This document shows positions 32,906 to 45,362 of a DNA stretch of 64,000 nt, one piece after another. A model generated the notes under the pieces. The model did no database searches. It had not been told where the DNA came from and saw nothing but the letters and a program-made list of their open reading frames with translations. A program made the position numbers and the translations under genes. How positions within the stretch are numbered: position 1 is the first letter of the stretch; each line of letters opens with the position of its first letter. Source of the stretch: Symsagittifera roscoffensis (taxonomy: Eukaryota; Xenacoelomorpha; Acoela; Convolutidae); NCBI RefSeq assembly GCF_963678635.1, contig NC_087063.1, positions 54,143,074 through 54,207,073 on the forward strand, given 5' to 3'.

Positions 32906-33504
32906 AATCATTTTATTTTTTCTCCCACAGTTAATTACTAATCTTTATGAAAGTTTTATTCAAAATTTAACCCTCAGAAACTCATTTTTGCATATCGGTT
33001 GATCAGAAACATTAGAAAACCAAGATATTAACATAGGGAATAGCGATGAAAGTCATCAGTATAAAAGTTTTCTAAGCAACAAGTCAACATGCTTTTTACA
33101 TTGAAATTTTGCGTTTTTTGCCTTATCATCTAAGAAACAAAGTTAGAAATTTTCATAATTTTTGAAAAAAACAATAAAAACGTGCATTTTACCAAAAAAA
33201 CTCTTCAATTATTTTTGCATTTTGCAAAAAACTTGACAGAATTTTTGGTACACGTAGGAAAAAAATTCAAATTTTTGTGTTAAAAACTGTTCAAGCTAGA
33301 AAAAAATTAGTTTTGACAAAATTCTTGTAACAAATATCAATAATCATAAGAAAAACTATTTGAAAAAGCCATTCAGAGGGTCTGACATGATTCATTCTTC
33401 TACAGAGCTAAGAAGGCGTCTTTTGAATTATTTAGGTTAAAAAAATAATACCACCTGAAAAAATGACGCCATTACACTTTAACTTTTATAGAACAGTAAA
33501 AGTT

Positions 33505-33710
33505 GTGGAAAGATTCCACCAGAGAAATTGACGTCATTATTCATTAAATTCTGGAATCTTCTAAATCTTAGAATCTACAGATTAAATCCTTAAATTTTAT
33601 AAGAAGTCATTACACTTTAACTTCTAGATTTTTCTCAATCTTCTAAATTCTAGAAATAACCACTGAAATTTAACCAATCAGAATTCCAGAACTAATTCTA
33701 AGGTGATGAG
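33505..33710 (+). promoter_or_regulatory. CRE + heat-shock-element + CCAAT block, unit 3
   Basis: TGACGTCA is at 33529-33536 and TTCTGGAATCTTC at 33549-33561. One gap base has changed, but all TTC/GAA blocks are kept. A second TTCTAGAA and a CCAATCAG follow. Confidence 0.55.
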
Positions 33711-33725
33711 GTTGATGAAAACAAT

Positions 33726-34377
33726 TTGTGGATTTTAGTTATTTTGCTAGTTTTTTCTCAATTTAAAAAAGATACTCTGAATCATAAGAGAACGGGCGAG
33801 TTACTGCACCAGTTTGAAATTGGGACCAAAATTTTCAAGATTCTGAAATTTAATGAAACCTCCCAAGCTAGTGAGCAAACCATCATGGATCTTTCAAAAT
33901 GGAGAGAAATCGAGAGTAAAAGAATTAGAGAATTTAGAAAAGAATTGGCAATGCTTAAGTCAACTTCGAGAAAAAAGTACGGGTTTTCATATGATTCAAA
34001 AGAAAAAATTTTGATGAAGTTGTGGATCTGGGACACGGAATAGTTTTCATTTGCTTACAAGTGAACATTTACTACAAATGACTATTTTTGAAAAAATGGT
34101 TGAATTTGACATCTTCTACAGAGATCCGAAAAAGTGTTTCAGTCGCGTAAGAGTTTCCCTAAATGATTGGCGAAAAATTGAAACAATTCGTGATACAAGG
34201 TACAAGAAAGAAAAATTGAAGTTTCAACAGGATAACTTAGCTTTGTTTAGAAGAAAACATGGTGTGGCACATGAAGAAAAAAGTGACAAGGAACTCGAAA
34301 ATTACTCAATTTTTGTCTTTCTACACATTTTTTTACGTTTCCCAATTAATTGTAAATTGGTTTTTCTTTTTATCTGA
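33726..34377 (+). pseudogene. PC4-like blocks a and b, unit 3
   Basis: Block a is 33726-34043, longer upstream because a stop is lost. Block b is ~34018-34377. Substitutions include WREIESK, ELAMLK and KLKFQQDN. The frame arrangement is the same as in units 1 and 2. Confidence 0.45.
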
Positions 34378-34457
34378 ATAAAGTGTTCATGAACCAAATC
34401 TTAGTTTTTAAAGATTTATCAGTGTAAATTTTTAAGAGCTTATTTGAAGACAATTGA

Positions 34458-34679
34458 TTATTTTATCACAAAGTTTACATAATCACTATGCACAGAACCA
34501 TGACAATTAATAAAGCAATCAAAAATCTTGAACAAATGAGTTTTTGAGTTTTGAATTTTTTGAATTCTATCCAGAATAGCTGAACCAAGAGTTTGTGTGG
34601 ACGCCAGTTTCTGGTTGGAACATAAATAATATCTTTTGAATTTTTTCCGAATTAGTCGTTTCTTTGCAATACTAGGCAT
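34458..34679 (-). CDS. 73-codon antisense ORF, unit 3
   Basis: The frame is kept, with YYLCSNQK, GSAILDRIQKIQ and FINCHGS changes relative to unit 1, and no stop or indel. Confidence 0.35.
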   Translation of the reverse strand: MPSIAKKRLIRKKFKRYYLCSNQKLASTQTLGSAILDRIQKIQNSKTHLFKIFDCFINCHGSVHSDYVNFVIK

Positions 34680-35357
34680 CGTTTCGGTTTCTGTTGAACT
34701 GCTCGACTAAGCTGATTGAACATTTTTCCGCTTGACGTAAGAAAACTTGAATAGAATCTGTGCTTGAATAAAGTGTAAAGACAGTCAATTTCTTGATATA
34801 TGTATACATACTTATCCAATCTCTGAATAATTTGGCTAAGAGATATTCCTATTAAAACTAACTGGAACTTACAATTCTCAAAGAACCTAAAGCGTTATGG
34901 GTACAGACACAATAATCATGTGCTACTATGTATTATTCGTAAAAATCATTGGAAACGAAAAAATACTGATTTTTTGCAATAATCTGAAAAAAGCTGGGAA
35001 GAGCTTGGCACATAGCATTAGCCATTGGGAAGATTGATTTTTGCTGACAACTTTGGATTTTTATAGGCGAAGTAACGTCTACGCGATTTCGGTATATCAG
35101 ATGTCATATAAAACATTCCATATTTGGTATTACTTCCATATAATTAAATCATGATGATTCATACGTTTTACTTCCATTTCATTTAACCTCAAAATCAATT
35201 CTATCATTTGATCAGTCTGTTCTTCAAAAACGTATTCAAGAAAAGACACTAGGCCCAACTATATTGAACTCTCAAAGAATCAAACAAGAATTGGGAGATT
35301 TGTTTGGTTCCAAAAATCCTACAATGGGAAATTTTATTTCAACTTTTATAAAATAAC

Positions 35358-35701
35358 AGTTTGGGACAATTTGAAAAGTCCCAACAAGTCTATCTTAGTG
35401 AAAAAGAAGGTGAAGCATTATCGGCAATCCGGAAAACTGTTCTTCACGATGCTGAAAGCCTTGGACTCGTACGTATATAGGAAGCCAAGTTGGCAAAGAA
35501 TCAACTATGGATCAGGAGCTGGCGATCTGTAATAGAGTATATGAAATAGCAACATACAACATGAGGAGGGTGTATGTCACAATCAAAAACTACAATGTTA
35601 ACAAACCTCCCTACATTCAGATTCGACTGTTCACCGCAAAAGAGATTGAAGCAATGAAACAAGTTGCTTATGTCAATTATACTTTGAACGAATTCAAATA
35701 A
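35358..35701 (+). pseudogene. PC4-like block c, unit 3 (one-base deletion)
   Basis: Equivalent to 20056-20400, but one T is lost in GCCAAGTTGGCAAAG (~35490), and the TAG is retained. The second half (35507-35701) is open and matches unit 1. Confidence 0.45.
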
Positions 35702-36052
35702 CAGTCCCAAATTTTGGGAGACTTCAAGTTTGTTGATAATTGTAAGCTTCAGTAATGCTTTGTGATATTTTGTATGTTTGTTAATTTAAAAAAACATTGT
35801 TGATTCAAAGCTATCATTTGTCACTGAAGTGCACATTTAGTTTTAGAGCTGGGATATCCAGTGTTTGCTTTTCCAGTGTTTGTTTCTGAAATTACGGAAA
35901 AAATTATTTAATTACTGCTTTCATCAAAAATTAAGTAAAATTTGTCTTATTTGAACAAAATTACAAACAAAATGTATAGTTAATAGTAACATTTTTGTTG
36001 TTTTTTGAATTTCTTAATTTCAATGTTTTTTTAGTTGCCTTAATTTGATGTT

Positions 36053-36793
36053 TTGATTGACTACCTGAATTCACTTAAAAATAATCAGAGTCTGAATAAG
36101 GGAAAAACAAATTTCTATGTTGATTACAAATTAATCAAAAATGGTACAACAATTCGAGTTTTTTCAAGTTTCTTTATTAACATCAGTAAAAAATATGTTT
36201 CTATCAAAAGCGTTTTCAATGTCTCAATTGAACATTTATCAGATTTTAAGGTTGAACTACTACAAAAAAGAGAAAGAGTGGTGGACAGATGACGTTGATG
36301 GAGATTGTATTAGTTTTAACTTGTATAGAAACACAGAAAGTTAAATAGTTCTGTTAAAAAGATGGAGAGGAGATTTCAGAAAAGAAGAGTACTGCCAGGT
36401 TTATCAACAAGGTTTTTATTTAGAAGAGCTAACTCAAATCGAGTGGTCGATCAGTGAAAAAAAAAAGAATGGAAGAGTCTATGAACCAAATATTGAAGGA
36501 ACATCATTTCGATTACTGTTTTGAATTTGATACAAATACAAAATCTAGATTTGTCCGAAAATTTTTTAATCGATTATCCAATATTTAAAAATTTCCGGTT
36601 GTTTATATTACAATATTCCAGAAAGAAAACAAAAAATGTATATTTCGGTAATTTCAATTTTCACTGGTTAGAAAAAGAACAAATCGAAAAAACTTTGATT
36701 GAAATTTCAAAGTTTGAATTTAGCATCGAAAAACAATATAAACCAGACAAGAAATCTCATTTATCTCACTTTGGTGTCAATTGTATATGTTAG
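36053..36793 (+). pseudogene. PC4-like blocks d, e and f, unit 3
   Basis: Block d is 36053-36292. Block e carries a new stop (TCA to TAA, 36342-36344) and an extra A near 36465. Block f is 36521-36793. This copy is clearly inactivated in block e. Confidence 0.5.
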
Positions 36794-36892
36794 TTATGTT
36801 AGAACAATTCAATTAAATTGATTGATGGAGAAGTTTCATAAACATAGTTTGGTTCTGATCTACAAAGTATTTTTAAATCTGTGAAAATTTCA

Positions 36893-37118
36893 TTCTGTTT
36901 GGTTTCATTACCACAGATACTACCTGTGAAGAAATCCTTGATATCTACAAACGATATCAAAATTATTTAAAAATCCATGAGAAGTAGAACTCAGTTTTGA
37001 TTGGTTGACTTAAAAATTATTGAAAACTTCATGACCATTGAAAGTCAATTCTGATTGGCTGATATCAGAAAAGATGAATATTTCCTTAAATGAATTGCTC
37101 GATTCTGATTGGCTGATA
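36893..37118 (+). promoter_or_regulatory. Spaced ATTGG array, unit 3
   Basis: The first motif is changed to TGTTTGG. The other three TGATTGG motifs and their spacing remain. Confidence 0.35.
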
Positions 37119-37366
37119 GCAAAACTTTTGAAAATTCCATAGTTAGATTGGATAAATTTTTTTTCAGCTAATCTAAATAGCAAATCCATTCTGATTTTTT
37201 TTCACCTTAAAAACAATTGGTTAAGAAATTTGCTTTTTTTATTCAATTTTATTCATTTTTTGAGGCTATTAAACTTTTCTTTTCTGAAAATTGGGGTCAT
37301 TCTAAATCTCGCATTTTTTTTCTGTTTCTTGAGATGGCGTAACTGCAATGAAAAGAAAGAATTTCA

Positions 37367-37528
37367 TGTCTTGAATGTGCCAGAGAAAACACCCGCTTAC
37401 ACTCATCAAGACATCGAAAGCACTGCTGTGGCGTTTTAAAGTGTTCCAATTGTAACTTTTATACATATATCAGCGAAGAACTTACTAATCATAGCAAGAA
37501 GAAGCATTGTCAACATAATGATAAATAA
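37367..37528 (+). CDS. Two C2H2 zinc fingers with native C-terminus, unit 3
   Basis: The fingers are as in unit 1, followed by CQHNDK and a TAA stop at 37526-37528, which shows the original C-terminus. The acceptor-like CTGCATAG of unit 1 reads CTGCAATG here, so the upstream splice is doubtful in this copy. Confidence 0.6.
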   Translation, partial: CLECARENTRLHSSRHRKHCCGVLKCSNCNFYTYISEELTNHSKKKHCQHNDK

Positions 37529-38787
37529 TATTATCAGCAGTCTCAAAACACACTCCAAGAAAAATTAAAATTGATATTTTTTTAATAAAAACATAGTAGA
37601 AAACACTTTGAATAATGAATTTTTACTGAATCCGAAAAGCCTATACACTAAATTTGAAGATGTTCTGGTGAAAAAGTTACAGTTTTTCATCACTATTCTT
37701 GTTCTGTCATATTCAAAAGTTCTAATTGATGTAAAAACCAGCAACAACCGAGTTCAAAAGTTCTTGAAATTTTCAATGGAAATCCATCCGAAAATCTCTA
37801 ATTTTAAGTAAAAACTCCATAAGTTGTCAGCTTGCGGGGATTTTGTTGCGATAAATTGGTAGTAAAAAAGAATCACATACGCTAATGAGTGCTTAAGTGT
37901 TTGTTGAAATACTATAAAAAGCAGGATATTTATTGAACATCGATTACTTGGAAGTATTCACCTATTGACCATTTTAAAGTTCTCCTTGCTTAGTGCTAGT
38001 AAAAGTAATCATAGAGTAGTGCGTAGCAAATAATGGGGATCGATTTAATAAGAATTTTGGTTTTCGTTTGCTTTTGATAACTGACCTGGAAAATATATGT
38101 TTTGCTAAAATTTGAAAATTTCATGATAATAGTATACATCATTCTCAACCAAAACTTTACTTCAAAATAGAAGATCAGAGTTGAAACAGCAAAGTACAGT
38201 TTTAAGTCGAGACAATAAAGTGAAAATTTTTTTGAAAGGATTTATGGTAATAATTCTGCTTCGGATTAATGAACGTTCGTTGAAATGAAACATTTTTCTC
38301 TCTGAATTTCAATTTTGGAAGATAGTACATGAAACAGAAACTGAGAAAAAATCAAATTGAGATAGAAACTCAATTCAATTCATTAGGAGTTTAGAGATTT
38401 TTTTAAATTAAAATTTAGCTTAAATATTACAACTTGAGAAAAAATCCAACATAAAAGTGTAATGTTTGGAAAATTTTTAATCATTTGATATACTAGGTTA
38501 TGTTTTATGAAAATTCAGATTTTTTGAAGTTTTCTTGTAGTGAAGTACACCCAACTCCAACATCTTTTGGAAGATGCTACATGAAGCATAAATCAAAAAT
38601 TTGCTTTCAAGATCTACATTTCATTCTTTTGGATAAAAAAGTTTGATGCAGAAAGATTTTTAGAGAAAAAAATATGGAGTCTGCTGACTAATTCTATGCA
38701 AACCAATATTTTAGCAAAACCAGATGTTTATACAAAACAAATGAATTTATACAAAACAATTTTCAACTAGACACTTAGTAAGTGTGA
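37529..38787 (+). other. Native 3' tail of the unit (copy 1)
   Basis: This AT-rich sequence is repeated after unit 4 (41870-43130). It holds a 67-codon frame at 37608-37811 (LQFFITILVLSYSKVLIDVK) that is frameshifted in the second copy. A TATA-like CTATAAAAAG at 37912-37921 is conserved in both copies. No clear gene follows the TATA motif. Confidence 0.5.
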
Positions 38788-39334
38788 AAGTTTTATTCAA
38801 AATTTAACCCTCAGAAAACTCATTTTTGCATGTCGGTTGATCAGAAACATTAGAGAACCAAGATATTAACATAGGGAATAGCGATGAAAGTCATCAGTAT
38901 AAAAGTTTTCTAAGCAATTAGTCAACATGCTTTTTACATTAAAATTTTGCGTTTTTTGCCTTATCATCTACGAAAAGAAGTTAGAATTTTTCATAATTTT
39001 TTAAAAAAACAAAAAAAGACGTGCATTTTACCAAAAAAACTCTTAGATTATTTTTGCATTTTGCAAAACACTTGAGTGAAATTTTCGTGCACGTAAAATT
39101 CAAATTTTTGTGTTAAAAACTGTTCAAGCTAGAAAAAAATTAGTTTTGACAAATTTCTTGTAACAAATATCAATTATCATAAGAAAAACTATTTGAAAAA
39201 GCCGTTCAGAGGGTCTGACATGATTCCTCTACAGAGCTAAGAAGGCGTCTTTTGAATTATTCAGGTAAAAAAAATAATACCACCTGAAAAAATGACGCCT
39301 TTACACTTTAACTTTTATAGAACAGTTAAAGTTG

Positions 39335-39540
39335 TGGAAAATTTCCACCAGAGAAATTGACGTCATTATTCATTAAATTCTAGAAGCTTCTAGTTTTTAG
39401 AATCTACAGATTAAATCCTTGAATTTTATAGGAAGTCGTTACACATTAACTTCTAGATTTTTCTCAATCTTCTAAATTCTAGAAATAACCAATAAAATTT
39501 AACCATTCAGAATTCCAGAACTAATTCTAAGGGAATAAGG
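39335..39540 (+). promoter_or_regulatory. CRE + heat-shock-element block, unit 4
   Basis: TGACGTCA is at 39358-39365 and TTCTAGAAGCTTC at 39378-39390. The core HSE blocks survive although the neighbouring coding blocks are deleted. Confidence 0.5.
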
Positions 39541-40399
39541 TTGATGAAAACATTTTGTGGATTTTAGTTATTTTGCTAGTTTTTTAAATCTAAAAAAAAT
39601 ACTCTGAATCATAAGAGAACGGGCGAGTTACTGCACCAGTTTGAAACTGGGACGGAAATTGTCAAGATTCTGAAGTTTAATGAAACCTCCCGGGCTAGTG
39701 AGCTAAGAGATATTCCTATTAAAACTAACGGGAACTTACAATTCTCAAAGAACCTAAAGCGTTATGGGTACAGACACAATAATCATGTGCTACTATGTTT
39801 TATTCGTAAAAATCATTGGAAACGAAAAAAAGAGCAATTTTTTGCAATAATCTGAAAACAAGCTGGGAAGAGCTTGGCACATAGCATCAGCCATTGGGAA
39901 GATTGATTTTTGCTGAGAATTTTGGATTTTTATAGGCGAAGTAACGTCTACGCGATTTCGGTATATCAGATATCATATAAAACATTCCATATTTGGTATT
40001 ACTTCCATATAATGAAATCATGATGATTCATACGTTTTACTTCCATTTTCATTTATTGATAGTTTGTTGATAATTGTAAGCTTCAGTAATGCTTTGTGAT
40101 ATTTTGTATGTTTGTTAATTTAAAAAAAATATTGTTGGTTCAAAGCTATCATTTTTCACTGAAGTGCACATTTAGTTTTAGAGCTGGGATTTCCAGTGTT
40201 TGCTTTTCCAGTGTTTGTTTCTGAAATTACGGAAAAAAAATATTTAATTACTGCTTTTATTAAAAATTAAGTAAAATTTGTCTTATTTGAACAAAAATAC
40301 AAACAAAATGTATAATTAATTGTAACATTTTTGTTGTTTTTTGAATTTCTGAATTTCATTGTTTTTTTTAGTTGCCTTAATTTGAAGTTTTGATTGACT

Positions 40400-41140
40400 T
40401 TATGAATTCACTTAAAAATAATCAGTCTCTAAATAAGGGAAAAACAAATTTTTATGTTGATTACAAATTAATCAAAAATTGGTACAACAATTCAAGTTTT
40501 TTTGAAGTTTCTTTTTTTTTTAATTTCAGTAAGAAATATTTTTCTATCAAAAGCGTTTTCAATGTCTGAATTGAACATTTATCAGATTTTAAGGTTGAAC
40601 TACTACAAAAAAGAGAAAGAGCGGTGGACAGATGACGTTGATGGAGATTGTATTAGTTTTAACTTGTATAGAAACGCAGAAAGTTCAATAGTTCTGTTAA
40701 AAAGATGGAGAGGAGATTTCAGAAAAGAAGAGTACTGCCAGGTTTATCAACAAGGTTATTTTTGATTTAGAAGAGCTAACTCAAATTGAGTGGTCGATCA
40801 GTGAAAAAAAAAGAATGGAAGAGTCTATGAATCAAATATTGAAGGAACATCATTTCGATTACTGTTTTGAATTTGTTACAAAGACAAAATCTAGATTTGT
40901 CCGAAAATCTTTTAATCGATTATCCAATATTATAAAATTTCTGGTGGTTTATATTACAATATTCCAGAAAGAAAACAAAAAAATGTTTATTTCGGTAATT
41001 TCACTTTTCACTGGTTAGAAATAGAACAAATCGAAAAAATTTTGATTAAAATTTCAAAACTTGAATTTAGCATCGAAAAAACAACATAAACCAGACAAGA
41101 AATCTCATTTATCTCACTTTGGTGTCAATTGTATATGTTA
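40400..41140 (+). pseudogene. PC4-like blocks d-f, unit 4 remnant
   Basis: Block e is recognisable (SFNLYRNAESSIVLLKRWRG, 40502-40765) but is cut by a stop after QQGYF. Block f is frameshifted (KIEKILIKISKLEF in pieces). There is no intact frame over the whole region. Confidence 0.5.
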
Positions 41141-41239
41141 GTTATGTTAGAACAATTCAATTAAATTGATTGATGGAGAAGTTTCATAAACATAGTTTGG
41201 TTCTGATCTACAAAGTATTTTTAAATCTGTGAATATTTC

Positions 41240-41465
41240 ATTCTGATTGATTATAACCACAAATACTACCTGTGAAGAAATTCTTGATATCTACAAACGA
41301 TATCAAAATTATTTAAAAATCCATGAGAAGTAGAACTCAGTTTTGATTGGTTGACTTAAAAGTTATTGAAAATTCCATGACCATTGAAAGTCAATTCTGA
41401 TTGGCTGATATCAGAAAAGATGAATATTTCCTTATAAGAATTGCTCGATTCTGATTGGCTGATAG
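41240..41465 (+). promoter_or_regulatory. Spaced ATTGG array, unit 4
   Basis: Three TGATTGG motifs and one TGATTGA persist at the same spacing. Confidence 0.35.
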
Positions 41466-41707
41466 CAAAACTTTTGAAAATTCCATAGTTAGATAGGATA
41501 ATTTTTTTTCAGCTAATCAAAATCCATTCTGATTTTTTTTCACCTTAAAAACAATTGGTTAAGAAATTTGCTTTTTTTATTTTTTTTATCCATTTTTTGA
41601 GACTATTCAACTTTTCTTTTCTGAAAATTAGGGACATTCTAAATCTCGTATTTTTTCTTTTTCTATTTCTTGAGATGGCGTAACTGAATAGAAACGAAAG
41701 AATTGCA

Positions 41708-41869
41708 TGTCTTGAATGTGCCAGAGAATACACCCGCTTACACGCATCAAGACATCGAAAGCACTGCTGTGGCGTTTTACAGTGTTCCAATTGTAACTTT
41801 AATACATATATCAGCAAAGAACTTACTAATCATATCAAGAAGAAGCATTGTCAACATAATGATAAATAA
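41708..41869 (+). CDS. Two C2H2 zinc fingers, unit 4
   Basis: Several substitutions (ENT to EYT, LHSSR to LHASR, KCSNC to QCSNC, NFYTY to NFNTY, SEEL to SKEL, NHSK to NHIK), yet every Cys and His ligand, the frame and the CQHNDK-stop end are kept. This contrasts with the decay of the rest of unit 4. Confidence 0.6.
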   Translation, partial: CLECAREYTRLHASRHRKHCCGVLQCSNCNFNTYISKELTNHIKKKHCQHNDK

Positions 41870-43130
41870 TGTTATCAGCAGTCTCAAAACACACTCCAAG
41901 AAAAAGTAAAATTGATATATTTTTAATAAAAACATAGTAGAAAACACTTTGAATAATGAATTTTTACTGAACCTGAAAAATCTTTACACTAAATTTGAAA
42001 AATTTCTGGTAAACAATTTACAGTTTTCAGCACTATTCTTGTTCTGTCATATTCAAAGGTTCTGATTGATGTAAAAACCAGCAACAACCGAGTTCAAATT
42101 GTCTTGAAACTTTCAGTGGAAATCGATCTGAAAATTTCAAATTTAAAGTAAAAACTCCATAGGTTGTCAGCTTGCGGGGATTTTGTTGCGATAAATTGGT
42201 AGTAAAAAAAAATCACATACGCTAATGAGTGCTTAAGTGTTTGTTGAAATACTATAAAAAGCAGGATATTTATTGAACATCGATTACTTGGAAGTATTCA
42301 CCTATTGACCATTTTAAAGTTCTCCTTGCTTAGTGCTAGTAAAAGTAATCATAGAGTAGTGCGTAGCAAATAATGGGGATCGATTTAATAAGAATTTTGG
42401 TTTTCGTTTGCTTTTGATAACTGACCTGGAAAATATATGTTTTGCTAAAATTTGAAAATTTCATGATAATAGTATACATCATTCTCAACCAAAACTTTAC
42501 TTCAAAATAGAAATTCAGAGTTGAAACAGCAAAGTACAGTTATAGGTTGAGACAGGAAAGTAAAATTTTTTCAAAAAGGATTTATGGTAATAATTCTGCT
42601 TCGGATTAACGAACGTTCGTTGAAATGAAACATTTTTCTCTCTGAATTTCAATTTTTGAAGATAGTAGATGAAACAGAAACTGAGAAAAAATCAAACTGA
42701 GATAGAAAATCAATTCAATTCGTTAGGAGTTTAGAGATTTTTTTAAATTAAAATTTAGCTTATATATTACATCTTGAGAAAAAATCCAACATAAAAGTGT
42801 AATGTTTGGAAAATTTTTAATCATTTGATATACTAGGTTATCTTTTATGAAAATTCAGATGTTTTGAAATTATATTGTAGTGAAGTAAACCCAACTCCAA
42901 CATCTTTTGGAAGATGATACATAGAGCATAAATCAAAAATTTGCTTTCAAGATCTACATTTCATTCTTTTGGATAAAAAAATTTGATGTAGAAAGATTTT
43001 TAGAGAAAACAAAATGGAGTCTGCTGACTAATTCTAAGCAAACCAATACTTTAGCAAAACCAGATGTATGTTCTCTTTTTTTATGAATTTATACAAAACA
43101 ATTTTCAACTAGACACACAGTAAAAATTTA
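41870..43130 (+). other. Native 3' tail of the unit (copy 2)
   Basis: Matches 37529-38787 closely. It includes the TATA-like CTATAAAAAG at 42252-42261. The short frame near 41957 has a one-base deletion relative to the first copy. Confidence 0.5.
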
Positions 43131-44800
43131 GTTCTGTTTAGAAAATTACGTTGAATTATAGAGTTTTTGCTTTATAAAGTTCGCAAAATTTTTCAATTGT
43201 TACAGTTTGCATTATGATTTCCTTTACTTAATCATTGTTTTTGAGAACAGATCTTTCAGATATTATAAATGTTGCAGAAATATGGAATTAAGTTCGCTTG
43301 CGTATTTCTACTTTCAAAGGTTTTGCAGATTATAAACAATAGAACTGCTCTTAATTTATTCTAAGAAATCAACTTAAAAATACACCTCTAAATTCTCAAT
43401 TTGTACATGTGCTTTCGAATGCTTAAAGTAGCAGCAATTTTTTCTCACTTCGACATTTTTGAGAAAATTTCCGACAAACATCAAGAACAAAAAGCGAATT
43501 ACATACTATTTTGCAAGAAAAGTGATATTTAGTGATCTCAAACGTGGATTTTTGCTGAAATAATTTGCTGTAGCAACTTAACAAGGGATCCTAAAGGAGA
43601 ACATGTACAATTTAGGTGAAAATAATTAGACGTTATCAGTTCTAATTTTATCTCTGTCAACAAATTGTTCGTTCAATTGATGATATTTTCTCCTAAATTC
43701 CTCAGTTCTGACTAAAGTTTCTTGCAAAGTGAGTTCCAGAGCGAAAACATGCAATAAGCAGAAAGCAAGAATAAGCTTAGGACATAGAAAAATTCTACGG
43801 AAAAACCATGAAAATTATGTTGTAGAAGCAACAGAGAGACAATCATCAGTTTTGAAGAAGATTTTGTTGAATATCATACCATCTAATATACTTTTAAGAG
43901 AAATATACCCCATTTTTAGTCAATTTTAGCGGTAAAATGTTCAATTTTTATCAATGATCTGGAATTTTTCATCAATAAAAATGTTAAAAACGTCTCAGAA
44001 GTTAAAATTTCTGTATAGGTTTGGGTTATTCTTTGAGAAAAAACTGAGGAGGAGCTGGATCATGGAGTTTGATCTAGAAATTTCAGTGAATATTGCTCTT
44101 ATTGTTCACTTAAATTGAAGTTCTAAGGTGAATTCTCCTTGAATTGAACAAAAAACCAGTTATTTACACAAATGAAAGGTTAAAAATGGAAAACTTTGGA
44201 TAGATTTGATTAATTTTACTTTCTCGAAAACTACGATTAATTACCTTATTTTCCCGAAAAATCGGAAGTATCAATATTGATTCAGCTAAAATGAGCTTTA
44301 TGTGTTCAGAGAATTATATAAACCGCTTTTTAGCTAAAATTGGGGTAAACTTTATCGTATTTAATTTTTTTGAAAGAAAGTTGTGGACAAATTCTTATTT
44401 CTATTCAACGTTTTGTATCATTGTCTCAACATGATGCCAAATGAAATATAATTTGGGCTTAATTAAATACTTATAAAAAAATTATACTTTTTTAAATTAA
44501 ATCAGGAGCAACAAAAAACTTGCCAAATTTTTGACATATCTGCAATTTTTTCCAAAAACTTGAAATTTTTGCAAATTTTTCCAAAAAACTTTGAAATTTT
44601 TGCAGAAAAGGATCATCTAAAAAAATAGTTATTAAGTCAAAATATATCAAATCTTATCGTGTTTTTAATTTTTTGAAAAAAAATATCATTTTTATAAACT
44701 TTTCCAAATTTTTGCACATGTTACCATGGACTTACCATGAACCAATAAACGTAATGTCTTCATTACACAATCTACATGTAATACTCAAAAATTAAAAAAC
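43131..44800. other. AT-rich stretch, no gene recognised
   Basis: One ~66-codon plus-strand frame at 43729-43929 starts from GTG/ATG-poor sequence (SRAKTCNKQKARISLGHRK) and has no recognised domain; I do not call it a gene. The rest is T- and A-rich with scattered AAATTTTTGCAAATTTTT-type simple repeats near 44560-44730. Confidence 0.35.
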
Positions 44801-44809
44801 GCATGCCGA

Positions 44810-45362
44810 GATTTTTGCAAAAAAACTAGACATTTCCACACAAAGGCCAAAAACACCGTTTTTCTTACCATTTCCTTACCATCACACTAAAACCTTACCA
44901 TTACCTATCTTAATACATTGGGAAACCTAGTCTCTATGTCAATACAAGGAATTTTTAACCCTTATGGTTAGGGATATATATTTACTATCCTAATATTTGC
45001 GAAATCTGAATAATATCTTAAAACAAGGTAAGATCGTGCGCCAAAAACTTTTCTGAAATTTACCATCTTATCATCTGAAACTATGACCAATGACCAAGCT
45101 TAATACACTGGAATATCTATTCCCACGTAATACACCAAAAATATTTTCCCATTGGGTAACGCGCGCCACAGTTTTTGCGAAAAAACTAGACATTTCTACT
45201 CAAAAACTAAAAATTTTTCGTTTTCCTTACCATTATCTTACCATCACACTGAATCCTTATCATTCCCTATCTTAATACATTGTAGACTCTATTTCCTATG
45301 TTAATACATAGGGTGATGAGCGGATACTCTATAACCTATGTTAATACATGAGAGTCATCACA
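44810..45362. repeat. Diverged tandem pair of TTACCAT-rich repeats
   Basis: Two related blocks (~44810-44970 and ~45165-45330) share the order AAAAAACTAGACATTTC, CTTACCAT(C/T)... and ATCTTAATACATTG. Further copies of 'ATGTTAATACAT' follow. No coding sequence is seen. Confidence 0.6.

Larger units (their letters stand above)
30565..38787 (+). repeat. Array unit 3 with native 3' tail
   Basis: It has the same content as unit 1, but after the zinc fingers it keeps a ~1.26-kb tail (37529-38787) that is absent from units 1 and 2 and present again after unit 4. The tail is therefore the original right flank of the unit. Confidence 0.85.
15181..43130 (+). repeat. Head-to-tail array of a ~6.97-kb unit (four copies)
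   Basis: The start codon of the 154-residue ORF recurs at 16478, 23441, 24802 and 31783. The intervals 16478-23441 (6963) and 24802-31783 (6981) give the unit length. The extra 1361 bp between 23441 and 24802 is an internal duplication. Zinc-finger blocks at 22067, 30424, 37367 and 41708 mark the ends of units 1 to 4. Units 1-3 are nearly identical by eye; unit 4 is more divergent and deleted. Units 1|2 and 2|3 are joined at GAAGAAGCAT|TTGAGATTTGTAG. Confidence 0.9.
38788..43130 (+). repeat. Array unit 4, decayed and deleted
   Basis: It begins inside the unit (equivalent to ~17635), so it lacks the hairpin, the 154-residue ORF and the minisatellite. Deletions remove most of block a through the antisense ORF (join at ~39702) and block c (join at ~40058). 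Blocks d-f are broken by frameshifts. The promoter block, zinc fingers and tail remain. Confidence 0.85.

Noticed and set aside
15181-43130. Helitron origin of the array unit
   Set aside because: HSE content is suggestive, but no 5' TC end, 3' CTRR hairpin or Rep/helicase sequence was identified.
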